A stretch of DNA of 33,252 nt, taken from the NCBI GenBank assembly GCA_030656035.1, contig JAUSOK010000074.1:1-33252 (forward strand), read 5' to 3'. Positions 26,352-33,187 of the stretch are shown piece by piece (position 1 is the first letter of the stretch; the number at the start of each line of letters is the position of its first letter). Source of the stretch: Syntrophales bacterium (lineage in GTDB: Bacteria > Desulfobacterota > Syntrophia > Syntrophales > Fen-1087). The notes beneath the pieces are model-generated. The model was given only the letters and a program-made list of their open reading frames with translations, did not search any database and had not been told where the DNA came from. The translations under genes were made by a program, and so were the position numbers.

Positions 26352-26549
26352 TCAGGCGTCTTTGGTCATGACCTTGACGAGGATGCTCCGGCAGCACTCG
26401 GTGTTTTTGATCACAAAGCAGTCCGGCTTCTCCAGAAGCTGGTACATGCCGTTCGCTTCAATGATCAGGTCTTCTTTTGTCAAGTTCCCGCTTTTCGGAA
26501 CCAGCATCATCCTGCCGAGCGGGATGCCGCTCTCCTTCAAAACAGCCAT
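26352..26549 (-). CDS. Small hypothetical protein, 65 residues
   Basis: The frame has an excellent ribosome site (GCAGGAGGAAATC before the ATG), which fixes the start at 26549 rather than upstream. The protein is a compact alpha/beta-looking 65-mer beginning MAVLKESGIPLGRMMLV, with a C-terminal pair of cysteines in NTECCRSILVKV. No signal peptide or membrane segment is seen and no family is recognised. It is 60 bases downstream of the DUF2284 gene on the same strand and could belong to that cobO-DUF2284 unit. Confidence 0.6.
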   Translation of the reverse strand: MAVLKESGIPLGRMMLVPKSGNLTKEDLIIEANGMYQLLEKPDCFVIKNTECCRSILVKVMTKDA

Positions 26550-26609
26550 GATTTCCTCCTGCATAAAATGATTGGTTCGGCCGACATGGGACCGATGCAC
26601 AAAATACTT

Positions 26610-27215
26610 TTAAATCAGCACAACCCCGGTCCATGTGATTTCGTTCACAATCGGAAAACGAATCGATAGACGCACGTTGGCCACCGTTTCAACCACATCG
26701 ATGCCCATGGCCTCCATGGATGGCCTGGCTTTGAAAGGGTGGCGGCAGACACGACCTTTTTTTACGGCCACGCATTCGTCGCAGAGCCGGCAGCACCCCC
26801 CGATCAATCCCGTGGCGAAGCGAAATTGATACACAAACGCCCATTTTTCCGCAAGATTGACCAGTTCATGGAGTTTTTTCGCCGGGGTGTAAACCTCGGC
26901 GGAGGGGCCGCCGGCCATGGCCTCCGGCAGCGGCGCCGTAATCTGTATCAGGACGGCGCCGGTGTAGCGTGCGAGGGCGTCCCGGAAAAAGGCGACGGAC
27001 GGGACAAAGGGCGGGCACATGAGGTTTTTGTTGTAACTGTCGCATACCGGGATCTGACATTTCAGCCGAACCCGTTCATCAACGACGATGTCGGAAACAC
27101 CGATCCTCTTCACAACCGACGCGCCCTGCTGCCGGAGGCGCGCCATGATGTCCTTCATGGCCTTTTCAGGGGGCGCCTTGGCGTCAGCGGTTTTTTTCTT
27201 CCCCTCGCGCTTCAC
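26610..27215 (-). CDS. DUF2284 predicted metal-binding protein
   Basis: A 201-residue cytoplasmic protein matching the DUF2284 family of predicted metal-binding proteins, common in anaerobes. The cysteine pattern supports this: CQIPVCDSYNKNLMCPP in the first third and GGCCRLCDECVAVKKGRVCRHP in the last, spaced as for an iron-sulfur or zinc site. SMEAMGIDVVETV is also characteristic. The function is not established. The start is a GTG immediately after the cobO TGA stop, implying translational coupling. ATG 27158 is an alternative. The lysine-rich first 20 residues may be non-conserved. Coupling to the cobalamin adenosyltransferase hints at a corrinoid-related role, by inference. Confidence 0.8.
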   Translation of the reverse strand: MKREGKKKTADAKAPPEKAMKDIMARLRQQGASVVKRIGVSDIVVDERVRLKCQIPVCDSYNKNLMCPPFVPSVAFFRDALARYTGAVLIQITAPLPEAMAGGPSAEVYTPAKKLHELVNLAEKWAFVYQFRFATGLIGGCCRLCDECVAVKKGRVCRHPFKARPSMEAMGIDVVETVANVRLSIRFPIVNEITWTGVVLI

Positions 27216-27773
27216 TCAATACTCTATTCCCGCCCTTTCCTTGATTCCCTGGGCGTAGTGATGTTTGATCTCGCGGACTTCACTGACCATATCGGCCAGT
27301 TCAATCACATCGGCAGGGGCGTACCGGCCCGTCAAAACCAGGTCCAGCGAGACCGGTTTTGTCTTGATGATTTCAATAACATCTTCGAGCTCGACAAGCT
27401 TAAAATCCAAAGCCACATTGATTTCGTCGAGGACAACCATCTGATAGTCCCCGGACGCAACGGCTTTTTTGGCCAGGGCCAAGCCCTGCCGGGCAAGCTC
27501 GATATCCACGGGGGCTGGGTCGTTTTTCATGACGAAACTATCCAGTCCGCATTGAACCATGGTCAGCATGCCTGCCAGATATTTTTCCGACGCCAGGACC
27601 TCGCCGTATTTTTTTCCTTTCATGAACTGGATGATCAGAACCCTGCTGCCGTGACCGACGCTTCGCAGCGCCTGGCCGATGGCGGCGGTCGTCTTGCCTT
27701 TCCCGTCGCCGGTATAGACGAGGACCAGTCCCCGGTTAAAGCGGGCCAGTGTTTCTGCAATCGGATCTTCCAT
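27216..27773 (-). CDS. cobO: Cob(I)yrinic acid a,c-diamide adenosyltransferase (CobO/BtuR type)
   Basis: A 185-residue ATP:corrinoid adenosyltransferase that forms the Co-C bond of adenosylcobalamin. The P-loop GDGKGKTT (22-29) follows GLVLVYT, and LDEINVALDFKLV and LVLTGRYAPADVIELADMVSEVREIKHHY are family hallmarks. The ATG at 27773 has GGGAG 8 bases upstream. An in-frame TTG 15 bases earlier falls on the terminator and is rejected. It lies downstream of meaB and the mutase, whose coenzyme it would supply, but an intrinsic terminator separates them. Its transcription is therefore partly independent or by readthrough. Confidence 0.92.
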   Translation of the reverse strand: MEDPIAETLARFNRGLVLVYTGDGKGKTTAAIGQALRSVGHGSRVLIIQFMKGKKYGEVLASEKYLAGMLTMVQCGLDSFVMKNDPAPVDIELARQGLALAKKAVASGDYQMVVLDEINVALDFKLVELEDVIEIIKTKPVSLDLVLTGRYAPADVIELADMVSEVREIKHHYAQGIKERAGIEY

Positions 27774-27786
27774 AACTGTTTCTCCC

Positions 27787-27828
27787 AAAAAAAAGCCCGG
27801 GTCGCTGCAACGGCGTTTCTCCCGGGCT
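27787..27828 (-). terminator. Intrinsic terminator after meaB
   Basis: On the minus strand, AGCCCGGG (27828-27821) pairs perfectly with CCCGGGCT (27801-27794). An inner CGC/GCG pair sits in the 19-base loop, and a T8 run follows directly (27794-27787). It ends the mutase-meaB transcript just before the cobO ribosome site. Confidence 0.8.
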
Positions 27829-27852
27829 ACGTGGTCTATGAACCGTAGGCCC

Positions 27853-28824
27853 CTATGAACAGACTTTCAGATATCGCCGTGCGATCTCTTCGGCCAGGGT
27901 GTAGGGGTCCGTTTCTTTTTTCATCAATCTGTCAATCATTGCGTCCAGCTCGCCGGTCGCCGCCAGGGCGCTGAGCACCGGTTCCAGAACGGAGCAGCGG
28001 ATCGCTTCGTTGAGTTCCATCGCCGTTTTCCGGTGAACCCGGCTGCCCAGCAGGCCATGGTTGACCAGGTGCTGGTAATGGCCCTCGATCGTCTGAGACA
28101 CTTCATAGAGGCTTTTGGTGAAACCCTCCGGTTCAAAGGCGTTATCGCACTTGAGAATCGGAGGCCGCCAGCCTGCCGGGAAAGCGGACGCCGGCGCCAT
28201 GTCCAGCATGGCCATGATTTCCCGGCGCAGCTTGGAAGAGCCTTCCCGGTCCGCCTTGTTGATAATGAAGATATCGGCAATCTCCAGAATGCCCGCTTTT
28301 ATGGCCTGGATCTCGTCGCCCATGCCGGGGATCAAAACCACGATCACCGTGTGGGAGTGATTGATAATATCCACTTCCTGCTGGCCGGTTCCTACCGTTT
28401 CCACCAGGACGATGTCTTTTCCCATGACGTCCATGATGTGGATCGCATCGCCCACGGCCTTGGCCAGACCGCCCAGGGCGCCGCGCGTCGCAAGGCTGCG
28501 AATGAACACGCCCGTATCCTCCGCATGGCGCTGCATGCGGATGCGGTCGCCCAGAATAGCGCCGCCCGTAAAGGGGCTGGTCGGGTCAACGGCCAGCACC
28601 CCCACGGTTTTATCCTTTTTCCGGAAGGCTTCCACCAGGCCGTCCACGAGCGTGCTTTTCCCGGCGCCCGGCGATCCGGTAATGCCGATGACATGCGAAT
28701 GCCCCGTCAGCGGGAAAAGATGCTTCATCATGGAGCGGGCTTCCTGCATTCCGTCTTCAAGATGTCGGATCAGGCGGGACGCGGTCCGGACGTCTCCCGA
28801 TTGAATTTTCTTCACTCTTTCCAT
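27853..28824 (-). CDS. meaB: MeaB/ArgK-type G-protein chaperone of a B12-dependent mutase
   Basis: A 323-residue P-loop GTPase that gates cofactor loading and protects acyl-CoA mutases. Walker A is GSPGAGKST (50-58), followed by VDPTSPFTGGAILGDRIRM, ETVGTGQQEVDI (Walker B/switch III region) and the base-recognition NKAD. The length and C-terminal dimerisation arm are typical. It starts 4 bases after the B12-binding subunit gene, in one operon with both mutase subunits. MeaB serves several mutases (methylmalonyl-, ethylmalonyl-, isobutyryl-CoA), so it does not settle the substrate. Confidence 0.95.
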   Translation of the reverse strand: MERVKKIQSGDVRTASRLIRHLEDGMQEARSMMKHLFPLTGHSHVIGITGSPGAGKSTLVDGLVEAFRKKDKTVGVLAVDPTSPFTGGAILGDRIRMQRHAEDTGVFIRSLATRGALGGLAKAVGDAIHIMDVMGKDIVLVETVGTGQQEVDIINHSHTVIVVLIPGMGDEIQAIKAGILEIADIFIINKADREGSSKLRREIMAMLDMAPASAFPAGWRPPILKCDNAFEPEGFTKSLYEVSQTIEGHYQHLVNHGLLGSRVHRKTAMELNEAIRCSVLEPVLSALAATGELDAMIDRLMKKETDPYTLAEEIARRYLKVCS

Positions 28825-28828
28825 TATG

Positions 28829-29233
28829 TTAGTCTCTCGTTTTAATATTTGTCTTGAACCAGTCTACGATGCCGTCGAGGGTTGCGCCGGGGACAAAAAT
28901 GGCCTTGAGACCGGCGTCATAGAGCAATTTGAAATCCTGTTCGGGAATAATGCCGCCGCCGACAACGGCGATATCATCGCCGCCGCGTTCCTTGAGCTGC
29001 TCGACAACAGCCGGGAACAGATAGCGGTGAGCGCCGGACAGGCAGCTCAGGCCCACCACGTCCACGTCTTCCTGAATCGCAGCCGAGGCAATCTGCTCGG
29101 GTGTCTGGTGACAGCCCGTATAAATCACTTCAAAGCCCGCATCACGGAAGCACCGGGCCAACACCCGGGCGCCGCGATCATGACCGTCCAGCCCCGGTTT
29201 TGCAACCATTACACGAATTTTCTTCTCTGCCAT
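28829..29233 (-). CDS. Acyl-CoA mutase small subunit, B12-binding domain
   Basis: A 134-residue cobalamin-binding subunit equivalent to the C-terminal domain of methylmalonyl-CoA mutase. The base-off/His-on motif is intact: Lys12, Asp16, His18 and Gly21 in AKPGLDGHDRG, followed by VDVVGLSCLSGAH and VVGGGIIPEQD, which hold the dimethylbenzimidazole tail. The His supplies the lower cobalt ligand. ATG 29233 has GAGGAGG 10 bases upstream. TTG 29239 is the alternative. It lies 27 bases after the large-subunit gene, and the two form the enzyme. Confidence 0.94.
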   Translation of the reverse strand: MAEKKIRVMVAKPGLDGHDRGARVLARCFRDAGFEVIYTGCHQTPEQIASAAIQEDVDVVGLSCLSGAHRYLFPAVVEQLKERGGDDIAVVGGGIIPEQDFKLLYDAGLKAIFVPGATLDGIVDWFKTNIKTRD

Positions 29234-29260
29234 GTTCAATATTCCTCCTCATTCATTTGC

Positions 29261-30943
29261 TTAGTAGAGTCCCGGATCGCGGTATTCACCGTAGACTTCC
29301 CGATAGACGTCGCAGATTTCCTGGACGCTGGCCAGGCTTTTCACGGCCTCGATGCAGTAAGGCATGACATTGTCGCCCTTCTTGCAGGCGTTCTTGATGT
29401 CGTCGAGGGCCTTCTTGACGGCCTTGCCGTCCCGTTTCCGGCGGACAGCCTGAAGCCGTTCAATCTGCTGCGCTTCCACGGAATCGTCAATTTCGATCAG
29501 GGGAATGGGAGTCGCTTCGTCGGAGACATACTTGTTGATGCCGATCATGATCTTTTCACCGGAGTCGATCTGCCTCTGATAGAGATAGGCGGCGTCGGCG
29601 ATTTCAAGCTGGGGGAAGCCCTTTTCAATGGCCGCCACCATGCCGCCCATTTCGTCGATCTTGTGGATGTATTCCCAGGCCTTCTCTTCCATCTCGTTGG
29701 TCAGGGCCTCGACGAAATAGGAGCCGGCCAGAGGATCGATCGTGTTGGCCGCGCCCGTTTCCTCGGCGATGATCTGCTGGGTCCGGAGCGCGATCTGGAC
29801 CGCGTGGTCCGAAGGCAGGCAGAGAACCTCATCGAGGGAGTTCGTGTGCAGCGACTGGGTCCCGCCGAGGACGGCGGCGAGGGCCTGCGTAGCCGTACGG
29901 ACGACGTTGTTGTAGGGCTGCTGTGCCGTGAGGGAACATCCCGCCGTCTGGGTATGGAAGCGCATCCACCAGGAGCGCTCATCTTTCGACTTGTAGCGGT
30001 CCCGCATGGCCTTGGCCCAGATTCTCCGGGCGGCCCTCAGTTTGGCGATTTCCTCGAAGAAGTCACTGTGGGAGTTGAAGAAGAATGACAGCCGGGGGGC
30101 GAATTCATCCACGTCGAGCCCCTTGCGGCGGATCACGTCTTCAACGTATTCCATGCCGTCCCTCAGGGTAAAGGCAAGCTCCTGAACGGCCGTCGCGCCC
30201 GCTTCCCGGATGTGGTAGCCGCTGATCGAGATCGTGTTCCAGCGGGGGACATACTTGGTGCCGAATTCCACGGTATCGCTGATCAGCCTGACCGATGCAT
30301 CCGGGGGGCACATCAGCGTCTTCTGGGCGATGAATTCCTTGAGCATGTCATTCTGAATCGTTCCGCCGATCTTGGTCAGGGGGATGCCCCTGATCTCTGC
30401 AGCGGCGCAGTACATGGCCCAGAGAGCCGTTGCCGGCGGGTTGATGGTCATGGATGTGGTAACCTTGTCCATGGGGATGCCTTCGACCAACTGCATGAAG
30501 TCTTCCAGGGTATCGATGGCTACGCCGCACTTCCCGCATTCCCCCCTGGCCTTGGGACAGTCGGAGTCATAACCCATCAGGGTCGGAAAATCGAAGGCCG
30601 TACTGAGGCCCGTCTGGCCTTCCTTCAGCAGCATGTGCCAGCGCTCGTTGGTGGTCTTGGCGTCGCCCATGCCGGCAAACATCCGGAAAGTCCAGTACTT
30701 GCCGCGATAACCGGTCGGCTGATTGCCCCGCAGATAGGGGAACTGCCCCGGATACCCGATATCCTTTTCAAAATCCATGTCCTTGATGTCTTCCGGTCCG
30801 TAGAGACGCCTGATTTCCAGGTCGGACACGGTTGACCAGCGAGGTTTCTGATCCGGCGTCTTGGCGATGACCTTCTTGACCTCGTCTTCCCATTTTGTCC
30901 TCATTTTGCTGGAGCTATCCAGCAGTTCCTTGGCAAAATACAT
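29261..30943 (-). CDS. B12-dependent acyl-CoA mutase large subunit, methylmalonyl-CoA mutase-like with Gln207
   Basis: A 560-residue TIM-barrel subunit of a two-subunit, adenosylcobalamin-dependent acyl-CoA mutase. Hallmarks are GQTGLSTAFDFPTLMGYDSD, SISGYHIREAGA with the catalytic His, DEFAPRLSFFF and GGTQSLHTNSLDE. The substrate-discriminating pair in known enzymes is Tyr89/Arg207 for methylmalonyl-CoA mutase. Here Tyr79 aligns with Tyr89, but the Arg is replaced by Gln207 in KEFIAQKTLMCPP. Gln at this site is known for isobutyryl- and 2-hydroxyisobutyryl-CoA mutases. ECGKCG (135-140) replaces a usually Cys-free EVGKVG. ATG 30943 has GGAGG 9 bases upstream. The substrate is unresolved. Confidence 0.9.
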   Translation of the reverse strand: MYFAKELLDSSSKMRTKWEDEVKKVIAKTPDQKPRWSTVSDLEIRRLYGPEDIKDMDFEKDIGYPGQFPYLRGNQPTGYRGKYWTFRMFAGMGDAKTTNERWHMLLKEGQTGLSTAFDFPTLMGYDSDCPKARGECGKCGVAIDTLEDFMQLVEGIPMDKVTTSMTINPPATALWAMYCAAAEIRGIPLTKIGGTIQNDMLKEFIAQKTLMCPPDASVRLISDTVEFGTKYVPRWNTISISGYHIREAGATAVQELAFTLRDGMEYVEDVIRRKGLDVDEFAPRLSFFFNSHSDFFEEIAKLRAARRIWAKAMRDRYKSKDERSWWMRFHTQTAGCSLTAQQPYNNVVRTATQALAAVLGGTQSLHTNSLDEVLCLPSDHAVQIALRTQQIIAEETGAANTIDPLAGSYFVEALTNEMEEKAWEYIHKIDEMGGMVAAIEKGFPQLEIADAAYLYQRQIDSGEKIMIGINKYVSDEATPIPLIEIDDSVEAQQIERLQAVRRKRDGKAVKKALDDIKNACKKGDNVMPYCIEAVKSLASVQEICDVYREVYGEYRDPGLY

Positions 30944-31270
30944 ACGTTCCACCCTCCTTCTGTAAAGTCTTTTTGTCTTGTTAGATCATAAGAAATTCCT
31001 TACGATCTGAGCCGTTCTATTTCTTGCTTGACCATCCGCGGATTATATGAGAAGTATCCCAGACTCACCTGATCAAAATAGAAGTCAACAGGGAAAAACA
31101 ACTTGTTTGCCATTCAATTGTAAAAGTGCCATGATGCAGGAGAAGTCGGCCTCGCGGCCGGACGGCAATCGCCGAGATCTGAGCCCCCACGCGACCTGTT
31201 ATTACGGAATAGCTCCTTTGTCAAGGCAAAAACATAAGAAGTCGTAAGATTTCGGAAGCGAGAAGGAATT
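30944..31270. other. Divergent intergenic region between mutase and MtnA-like genes
   Basis: This 327-base spacer separates two outward-facing genes and must hold both promoters. It contains one clear inverted repeat (30983-31008), described separately. No cobalamin riboswitch B12 box, tRNA or convincing sigma70 pair was recognised. Short frames here have poor composition and no ribosome sites. Confidence 0.6.
30983..31008. promoter_or_regulatory. Operator-like inverted repeat upstream of the mutase operon
   Basis: AGATCATAAG (30983-30992) and CTTACGATCT (30999-31008) are inverted with one mismatch around a 6-base centre, 40 bases before the mutase start codon. The size and symmetry suit a dimeric repressor such as a TetR- or GntR-type regulator. 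No regulator gene is adjacent. Confidence 0.45.
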
Positions 31271-32266
31271 GTGTCGGAACCGCTGTTGATGAATCTGGAA
31301 AATAGCGTCTATCTGGAAGACGAGGCGCTGATCATTGTGGACCGCCGAAAACTGCCGCTCACGGTGACGCCGGTTTATTGCACGGAAGCCGAGGAGGTGG
31401 CCCTGGCCATTCGGGAGATGATGGTTCAGGGGGCCGGGGACATTGCGATCACTGCCGGGTTCGGTCTATATCTCGCCGCCCGGAGGCTGGAACGGGAAGG
31501 ACAGGCCGGGTACCGGGTTCAACTGAATAAGGCTGCGTCGCTGCTTATAGCCACACGGCCCACGGGTTTTCATCTGGCCGCTCTGCTGCATAAACTTCTG
31601 GAAAAAGTCGATCAGGCCGGAGACGACCAACAGCCTTCCGGGGTCATTCTGGAACACTTGCAGCGGGCGCTCGTTCGGCAACGGGAGATTTCCCAGGATA
31701 CGGGTCGGCATGCGGAGACGCTGCTCGTCTCCGGCGACGCCATCCTGACCCACTGTTTTGCCGGCGCCGGTCTTCTCTACATGCTGCAATATGCCCGGGA
31801 AAACGGCAAGGACATCAAGGTCTTCTGCACGGAAACGCGACCCTATCTGCAGGGGGCCAGACTCACCGCGTGGTCCGTCAGTGAAATGGGCATGGATACT
31901 ACGTTGATTACCGATAATATGGCGGCCTGGTGCATGTCGCGGGGCATGGTACAGAAGATCTTTACGGCCGCGGACCGCGTTGCCATGGATGGCGTGGCGG
32001 CCAACAAGGTGGGAACGTTGCAGTTGGCCATCTGCGCCCGGCATTACGGGATCCCTTTTTACATTCTCGCCTACGGCGGCCCGGACCGCCGGACATTAAA
32101 AGGCGAGGACATTCCCATCGAGGAGCGGGAAGCTCGGGAAGTGCTTGAATTTCAGGGCAATCCCATCAGCGGGCCCAAGGTGAAAGGGTATTACCCGGCT
32201 TTTGACCTTACGCCGCCGGAGCTGATCAGCGGTGTCGTAACCGCCTCCGGCATTCAAAAGAATTAA
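31271..32266 (+). CDS. eIF-2B/MtnA-family sugar-phosphate isomerase (methylthioribose-1-phosphate isomerase-like)
   Basis: A 331-residue protein of the MtnA/eIF-2B-alpha family. MtnA isomerises 5-methylthioribose 1-phosphate to the ribulose form in methionine salvage. The catalytic Cys162 is in ILTHCFAGAG and Asp240 in AADRVAMDGVAANKVGT, at almost the same positions as in Bacillus MtnA. TETRPYLQGARLTAW is another hallmark. The usual RGAPAIG loop reads QGAGDIA here, and DSMAGHVM is DNMAAWCM, so this may be a paralogue acting on another sugar phosphate. The start is GTG with AAGGA 3-4 bases upstream. No other methionine salvage gene is nearby. Confidence 0.8.
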   Translation: MSEPLLMNLENSVYLEDEALIIVDRRKLPLTVTPVYCTEAEEVALAIREMMVQGAGDIAITAGFGLYLAARRLEREGQAGYRVQLNKAASLLIATRPTGFHLAALLHKLLEKVDQAGDDQQPSGVILEHLQRALVRQREISQDTGRHAETLLVSGDAILTHCFAGAGLLYMLQYARENGKDIKVFCTETRPYLQGARLTAWSVSEMGMDTTLITDNMAAWCMSRGMVQKIFTAADRVAMDGVAANKVGTLQLAICARHYGIPFYILAYGGPDRRTLKGEDIPIEEREAREVLEFQGNPISGPKVKGYYPAFDLTPPELISGVVTASGIQKN

Positions 32267-32478
32267 TGCAAGGCTTTATCATCAGGAGCGGACCCTGACG
32301 TTTGCACAGACAGGATTGATTCCGGGACCAGATAGCTTCTCATTTTATCGGCAAAGTAGATCAGAATCCACATATCATCGGGCGTCCGGTTCCCCCGTCT
32401 TCCCACGACTTTACCCACACAGCCATTGAAGGGATGTCTGGGATGATCGACCATAACGATGGTTCCCAGTTCCATCAT
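32263..32478 (-). CDS. Small hypothetical protein, probable SH3-like barrel
   Basis: A 71-residue protein beginning MMELGTIVMVDHPRHPFNG, then CVGKVVGRRGN and WILIYFADKMRSYLVPESIL. The G-x-V-x-V start and the GKV turn resemble small SH3/KOW-type barrels, but no family is named. GGAGGTGA lies 4-7 bases before the first of two adjacent ATGs, so the start is 32478 although the frame extends upstream. Its TAA stop overlaps the stop of the converging MtnA-like gene through a shared TTAA. Confidence 0.6.
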   Translation of the reverse strand: MMELGTIVMVDHPRHPFNGCVGKVVGRRGNRTPDDMWILIYFADKMRSYLVPESILSVQTSGSAPDDKALH

Positions 32479-32690
32479 TTTGTCACCTCCGTTTTCCTTT
32501 TCGCCGGCTCCGTCGCACGAACGAAGCAGCCTTTTTACCATTCCGGGATGCTTGCACCTATCACATCCAAAAAAATTATGCACGACCGCTTTTGCGTTAT
32601 TTATCATTTTTTCGGCGACGCATCTGGATAAACACGTTTAAGTATGGTATAGGCTCCATGATTTTTACATACCGGGAAGGAGAAGGTTCC

Positions 32691-32999
32691 ATGGAAATCA
32701 AGATGCCCATCAAGTTTCACGGAAATTATGTGGTTGACATCCGCTGCGGGGACGAAGAAAACCGGGAGCGCTGTCAGAAGCTGACCATGCGGGCGTTGTC
32801 CGCCGAAGAGCAGCAACAGTCCTACAAAGCCAAAGGCATCGACGAAAAAGTAATGCCCACGCACCAGATAACGTTCTATGATTTTGGCTGTAAGCGCATC
32901 ATCGAAGGGAAACTGATCGAGAATGAAGAGGACCGAGCCGTTTTTCGCGTCCGGGACAAGGAATACGGATTTGCCCCGTTCCTGCCGAAAAGTGCATGA
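32691..32999 (+). CDS. Hypothetical protein, 102 residues
   Basis: A soluble-looking, charged 102-residue protein starting MEIKMPIKFHGNYVVDIRCGDEENR, with a probable helix at 30-50 and a C-terminal beta-rich part (FYDFGCKRIIEGKLIENEEDRAVF split across strands). No signal peptide, membrane segment or known motif is seen. ATG 32691 has GGAG 8 bases upstream. The frame extends further 5' but without a better start. It is divergent from the SH3-like gene. The second repeat element begins about 30 bases after its stop. Confidence 0.6.
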   Translation: MEIKMPIKFHGNYVVDIRCGDEENRERCQKLTMRALSAEEQQQSYKAKGIDEKVMPTHQITFYDFGCKRIIEGKLIENEEDRAVFRVRDKEYGFAPFLPKSA

Positions 33000-33027
33000 A
33001 AAAGTCGAAAAACTGTTGAATCCCGGA

Positions 33028-33187
33028 CAGCTTCGTAAAAAGCTCCGCAGGCAAGGCGCACAAAGTATGGGGACACGACTCTGTCAAGCCCCCTCCCCAT
33101 GAGGAGTACTTGGACGTACGCCGCAATGACGGACGAAGGATGCAGCGCAACTTGAGCATCCGGACTTTTTTACGAAGTCGTCATCTC
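33028..33187. mobile_element. Dispersed inverted-repeat element, copy 2 (about 160 bp)
   Basis: The ends AGCTTCGTAAAAAGCTCCG (33029-33047) and the inverted CGGACTTTTTTACGAAGTCGTCAT (within 33161-33184) are imperfect terminal repeats. Read on the minus strand, the right two-thirds matches copy 1 in order: ATGACGACTTCG, GTCCGGATGC, GTTGCGCTGCATCCTTCGTC, TTGCGGCGTACG. This copy is longer than copy 1 by an interior segment (about 33050-33115). Its outer end supplies a TGA stop to the gene at the right edge. Confidence 0.7.

Noticed and set aside
28826-30088. A 420-codon open frame opposite the mutase subunits, and similar long frames opposite meaB, cobO and pckA
   Set aside because: They mirror clearly conserved genes on the minus strand and show no domain of their own.
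30944-31270. Possible cobalamin riboswitch controlling the B12-dependent mutase
   Set aside because: No B12-box sequence or the expected multi-stem arrangement was found upstream of the mutase or of cobO.
32479-32607. N-terminal extension of the SH3-like small gene containing CDRC
   Set aside because: A strong GGAGGTGA ribosome site just before 32478 points to the shorter product, and no ribosome site supports the longer start.
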